A stretch of DNA of 6,533 nt from JTS-RE9 sp964649195 (GTDB taxonomy: Bacteria > Planctomycetota > Phycisphaerae > Phycisphaerales > Phycisphaeraceae). Positions 5,801 to 6,533 of this stretch are shown piece after piece. Within the stretch, counting starts at the first letter, position 1. Each line of letters starts with the position of its first letter. Both the position numbers and the translations under genes were made by a program. The notes beneath the pieces are model-generated. The model searched no databases and was not told where the DNA came from. It saw only the letters and a list, made by a program, of their open reading frames with translations. The DNA lies in contig CAZYPK010000221.1 in NCBI GenBank assembly GCA_964649195.1, forward strand, positions 1-6,533. Reading direction: 5' to 3'.

Positions 5801-6358
5801 TTCGCCATCCTCTATCGCCCGGTCGGTCATGCCAACGTGCTGCTCAAGCAGTGGCTCTCGCTCACCGCCCGCGCCGCGGTGCAGCCGCGCAAGGGGACGC
5901 CTTCGATCGGCAAGGTGGCGTTCGAGGCTTTGCGCCATCCCGACTCGCGCATCGCCTGCTTCAAGTGTCACAGCGTGGAGGCGATTCCGCCCGCGAAGGA
6001 AGCGGGCCTGCTGGAAAAAGCCTTCGCATGGGCCGACCCATCGGGCCACGGCCCGCTGATGATTCCGTGGGAGGCCAAGCAGCCGGAGGTCGAGAGCCGT
6101 CCGTTTGTGAAGTTCAGCCATCGCCCGCACCGCAGCCTGCCCGAACTGGCCGATTGCAAGATATGCCATCAGATCGCCAGGGGTGACATGGCCAAGTACC
6201 GGTCGCTGGACCCGCACGATTTCACCGCCGGCCAGGTCGGTTTTGAAAAGCTCCGCCGCGAGAAATGCACGACCTGCCATCAGCCTCAATTGGCGGGCGA
6301 CAGTTGCCTCAAGTGCCACAACTATCACATCGCCGATTCCTTCCGCGCCTGGAGATGA
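2864..6358 (+). CDS. Membrane-anchored decaheme cytochrome c with FecR-like insert and acidic repeat linkers
   Basis: The 1164-residue protein overlaps the preceding gene by 4 bp. Domain order: cytosolic Cys-rich domain (27-90); basic stretch RSVRSRR; one helix (102-121) placing the rest in the periplasm; six CXXCH sites at 149, 189, 250, 272, 321 and 343; a heme-free, probably helical region (363-510); Pro-rich acidic linker (513-733); FecR-like domain (735-802); second linker (829-957); a segment starting GGWYVDEENF (971); and four CXXCH sites at 1032, 1098, 1135 and 1148. FxHxxH precedes CXXCH in both blocks (FDHAGH at 303; FSHRPH at 1084), as in cytochrome c3/c7-type folds where distant His residues are second axial ligands. 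Inferred role: periplasmic electron conduit fed by the cytochrome b partner. From memory, relatives share the N-terminal domain, the heme blocks and the GGWY segment, which makes the linkers and FecR part look like a lineage-specific insertion. Covalent heme attachment and substrate are inferred. Confidence 0.93.
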   Translation: MSHPKIKLQQFGFQESQYERPNQPWVCGHLCEGKPCHIGPDARGRCLATAECRPVKKGDRYHCTRPQSQGGLCREGPLPDGSCCRPVPPCQPVRSVRSRRGQVVFWSVALTLGVLSYMLFGPQRMNFIKPGELSQAHGQVLKDANNANCSVCHTAAKGNNSDGGGSTPDAWIKSAFSAGASAIVESRNCLGCHRNTPGLRENPLNPHSFDPKALAKASPRPLIRPKTPLRWLLASVGPDVPLTADRQIACATCHVEHRGQEHNLAHMSNHQCQACHTTKFNSFASGHPDFNRFPYERRTRIKFDHAGHQGHFANRSAQFDCASCHQSDVSDRHMVTVNFASSCASCHSKDVDSPEAPLKVLHLPGIDVEELAAFAEAGGPWIGAWPRGADYDIRGELSPFMRVLLAGDPQVARALSLLPDKFKLNDLTRAGDAEKAAVVRVAWGVKELFHDLATRGQEAVRDRINAALVQAGPIDGRQLAELTAQLPIDAISVAQKKWFPDVLETVPLYRAGRPLPGAPAVKPKPPGTTPGVTPGVTPGTTPTPKPKPDDLFGDDEDDAPAKPKVADDLFNDDEDDPPAPRPTTPATPTTPTVADPVQPKPRPDDLFEDDDDADAIVLLPVAPKEPEEPEEPEEPKEPKEPKPEPVKPVEPAGPLPLEPVKKPAGGFKDDSLFDDTDDRSEVKVPIAPPPIPEPKPEPKPEPKPEPKPEPKPAPQPAPKRPGLLDDTKPAAAAPFARITELRGSVQYRTSATSPWRWVDVGQALPPTAQLRIGLNSHVTVVVLPDTRLTFDKISVISLIEHVHQRSALPAMPGDTLASYGLDLGRGERTNVSAASDSSSASASTSAASTSPQTTPAISVTTWLLHGTLPANDLFDDSDDAPPAPPPPAKTPAKKNDSLFNEDEDDAPPAKSTTPLAPPAPAKPAGGGLFDEDEEDLKPPPSTTTPPAPPVPAPAQLPATRLLSPSERLVAGGWYVDEENFAILYRPVGHANVLLKQWLSLTARAAVQPRKGTPSIGKVAFEALRHPDSRIACFKCHSVEAIPPAKEAGLLEKAFAWADPSGHGPLMIPWEAKQPEVESRPFVKFSHRPHRSLPELADCKICHQIARGDMAKYRSLDPHDFTAGQVGFEKLRREKCTTCHQPQLAGDSCLKCHNYHIADSFRAWR
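2942..3133 (+). other. Cytosolic ten-cysteine domain of the decaheme cytochrome
   Basis: Residues 27-90 contain Cys at 27, 31, 36, 46, 52, 63, 73, 83, 84 and 90 with many Gly, Pro and charged residues. The domain lies before the only membrane helix and is followed by RSVRSRR, so the positive-inside rule puts it in the cytoplasm. There it could bind an Fe-S cluster or zinc and contact the four-cluster ferredoxin. It matches no common ferredoxin motif, so the cofactor is unknown. Confidence 0.75.
3167..3226 (+). other. Single transmembrane anchor of the decaheme cytochrome
   Basis: Residues 102-121 form one uninterrupted hydrophobic stretch, from QVVFWSVALT to LGVLSYMLFG. Four arginines lie just before it, giving an N-in, C-out topology. 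No signal peptidase site is evident, so it probably stays as an anchor. Confidence 0.8.
3308..3904 (+). other. Heme block 1: six CXXCH sites
   Basis: The sites are CSVCH (149), CLGCH (189), CATCH (250), CQACH (272), CASCH (321) and CASCH (343). Additional histidines suited to be distal ligands include H207, H257, H263, H266, H270, H287, H305, H308 and H311. FDHAGH at 303-308 precedes the fifth site, a c7-type module signature. Confidence 0.9.
4439..4486. repeat. 12-bp tandem repeat encoding PGTT/PGVT
   Basis: Four 4-residue units (residues 526-541) read PGTT, PGVT, PGVT, PGTT. The two central units are nearly identical at the DNA level, suggesting recent duplication. Confidence 0.85.
4733..4786. 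repeat. 9-bp tandem repeat encoding KEP/EEP
   Basis: Six 3-residue units cover residues 624-641: KEP, EEP three times, then KEP twice. The array changes from net acidic to neutral along its length. Confidence 0.85.
4937..4996. repeat. 12-bp tandem repeat encoding PEPK
   Basis: Five PEPK units cover residues 692-711, followed by PAPQPAPK. Alternating Pro with Glu and Lys gives a stiff extended chain, as in TonB. Confidence 0.87.
5066..5269 (+). other. FecR-like domain inside the cytochrome
   Basis: Residues 735-802 read as a FecR-type unit: a GSVQYR strand, then W755 and W757, a GQALPPTAQLRIGLNSHVTV core and a TRLTF strand. The order (G-x-V, Trp, G-x-x-L, R-x-G-x-x-S, then short strands) fits FecR-like periplasmic domains. 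Such domains occur in sigma-regulator proteins and in unrelated surface proteins. No sigma-factor gene is near, so a structural or binding role is more likely than signalling here. Confidence 0.62.
5348..5734 (+). repeat. Second low-complexity linker (Ser/Thr then Pro/Ala/Asp-rich)
   Basis: Residues 829-957 begin with a Ser/Ala/Thr-rich run (831-850). A short ordered-looking piece follows (AISVTTWLLHGTL, 856-868), then three acidic LF motifs separated by Pro/Ala tracts. It links the FecR-like domain to the final heme block. Confidence 0.85.
5957..6319 (+). other. Heme block 2: four CXXCH sites
   Basis: The sites are CFKCH (1032), CKICH (1098), CTTCH (1135) and CLKCH (1148). FSHRPH (1084-1089) precedes the second, as in c7-type modules, and H1118, H1152 and H1155 lie nearby. 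The last site is 12 residues before the C-terminus. Confidence 0.9.
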
Positions 6359-6359
6359 G

Positions 6360-6380
6360 CCGCGACGTAACACGTCGCGG
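6360..6380. repeat. Hairpin copy A
   Basis: A perfect 9-bp stem (CCGCGACGT with ACGTCGCGG) closes an AAC loop, two bases after the stop codon. No T-tract follows, so it is not a classical intrinsic terminator, though it could protect the 3' end of the operon mRNA. Confidence 0.9.
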
Positions 6381-6501
6381 ACGTGAACGACAAGAATGGA
6401 GTGGCCATCGTGCAGCGAATCAGGGGATGCGAAAACCACCGGGCGCCGATCGAGGCTGAAAGAAAAAGGTGCGATGGGCCACTCCTTCAGGCTGTTGACG
6501 T

Positions 6502-6522
6502 CCGCGACTCGTTGAGTCGCGG
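6502..6522. repeat. Hairpin copy B, inverted relative to A
   Basis: A perfect 9-bp stem (CCGCGACTC with GAGTCGCGG) closes a GTT loop, which is AAC on the other strand. The two loop-proximal base pairs differ from copy A in a compensatory way. Confidence 0.9.
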
Positions 6523-6523
6523 C

Positions 6524-6533
6524 TGAGCCGCGA
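6524..6533. repeat. Start of a possible third copy, cut by the window end
   Basis: TGAGCCGCGA repeats exactly the ten bases at 6356-6365 that open copy A. It suggests that the hairpins continue as an array beyond the window. Confidence 0.5.

Larger units (their letters stand above)
6357..6526. repeat. REPIN/MITE-like inverted-repeat element after the operon
   Basis: About 52 bases at each end are imperfect inverted repeats of each other. Each end starts with AGCCGCGAC, forms a 9-bp hairpin, continues GTCGCGGACGT-AAC, and then matches again at GGAGTGGCC (6398-6406 and its complement within 6472-6485). The centre (about 6411-6471) is unrelated and encodes nothing convincing. The first end starts within the stop codon of the cytochrome gene. 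This is a non-coding element of the REP-pair or miniature inverted-repeat type. Confidence 0.7.

Noticed and set aside
6360..6380. Rho-independent terminator directly after the operon
   Set aside because: The stem is strong but no T-tract follows and the same hairpin recurs inverted at 6502-6522, so a repeat element explains it better.

Overview
The window is a GC-rich stretch of a bacterial chromosome carrying three same-strand genes that look like one redox operon. A planctomycete, perhaps of the Phycisphaerae type, is my best guess. It rests on the GC-rich coding sequence, the lack of Shine-Dalgarno sites before two of three genes, acidic DDLF-type low-complexity linkers, and short tandem repeats in the gaps. 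No rRNA or other marker is present to confirm it.

Layout: 1-118 is a gap with two 7-bp tandem arrays and a possible promoter. 119-1882 encodes a cytoplasmic fusion of two cyclic-nucleotide-binding (CNB) domains and a four-cluster [4Fe-4S] ferredoxin of the DmsB/NrfC type. 1883-2042 is a gap filled by a long imperfect inverted repeat, itself made partly of heptamers. 2043-2867 encodes a five-helix membrane protein with two His pairs spaced 14 residues apart, the pattern of a di-heme cytochrome b. It overlaps by 4 bp (ATGA) the gene at 2864-6358, a 1164-residue membrane-anchored decaheme cytochrome c. 6359-6533 is a gap holding an inverted-repeat element whose two end hairpins differ by compensatory base changes.

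Inferred joint function: electrons pass between a cytoplasmic partner, the Fe-S/CNB protein, hemes b in the membrane and hemes c in the periplasm. A cyclic nucleotide or other small ligand may gate the cytoplasmic end. No catalytic subunit is visible, so the substrate is unknown and the flow could run either way.

The most unusual part is the cytochrome. Its hemes are split into a block of six and a block of four by a heme-free stretch of about 685 residues. That stretch contains a helical region, TonB-like Pro-Glu/Pro-Lys linkers, seven acidic (D/N)D(S)LF repeats and a FecR-like domain. The protein also has a cytosolic N-terminal domain with ten cysteines.
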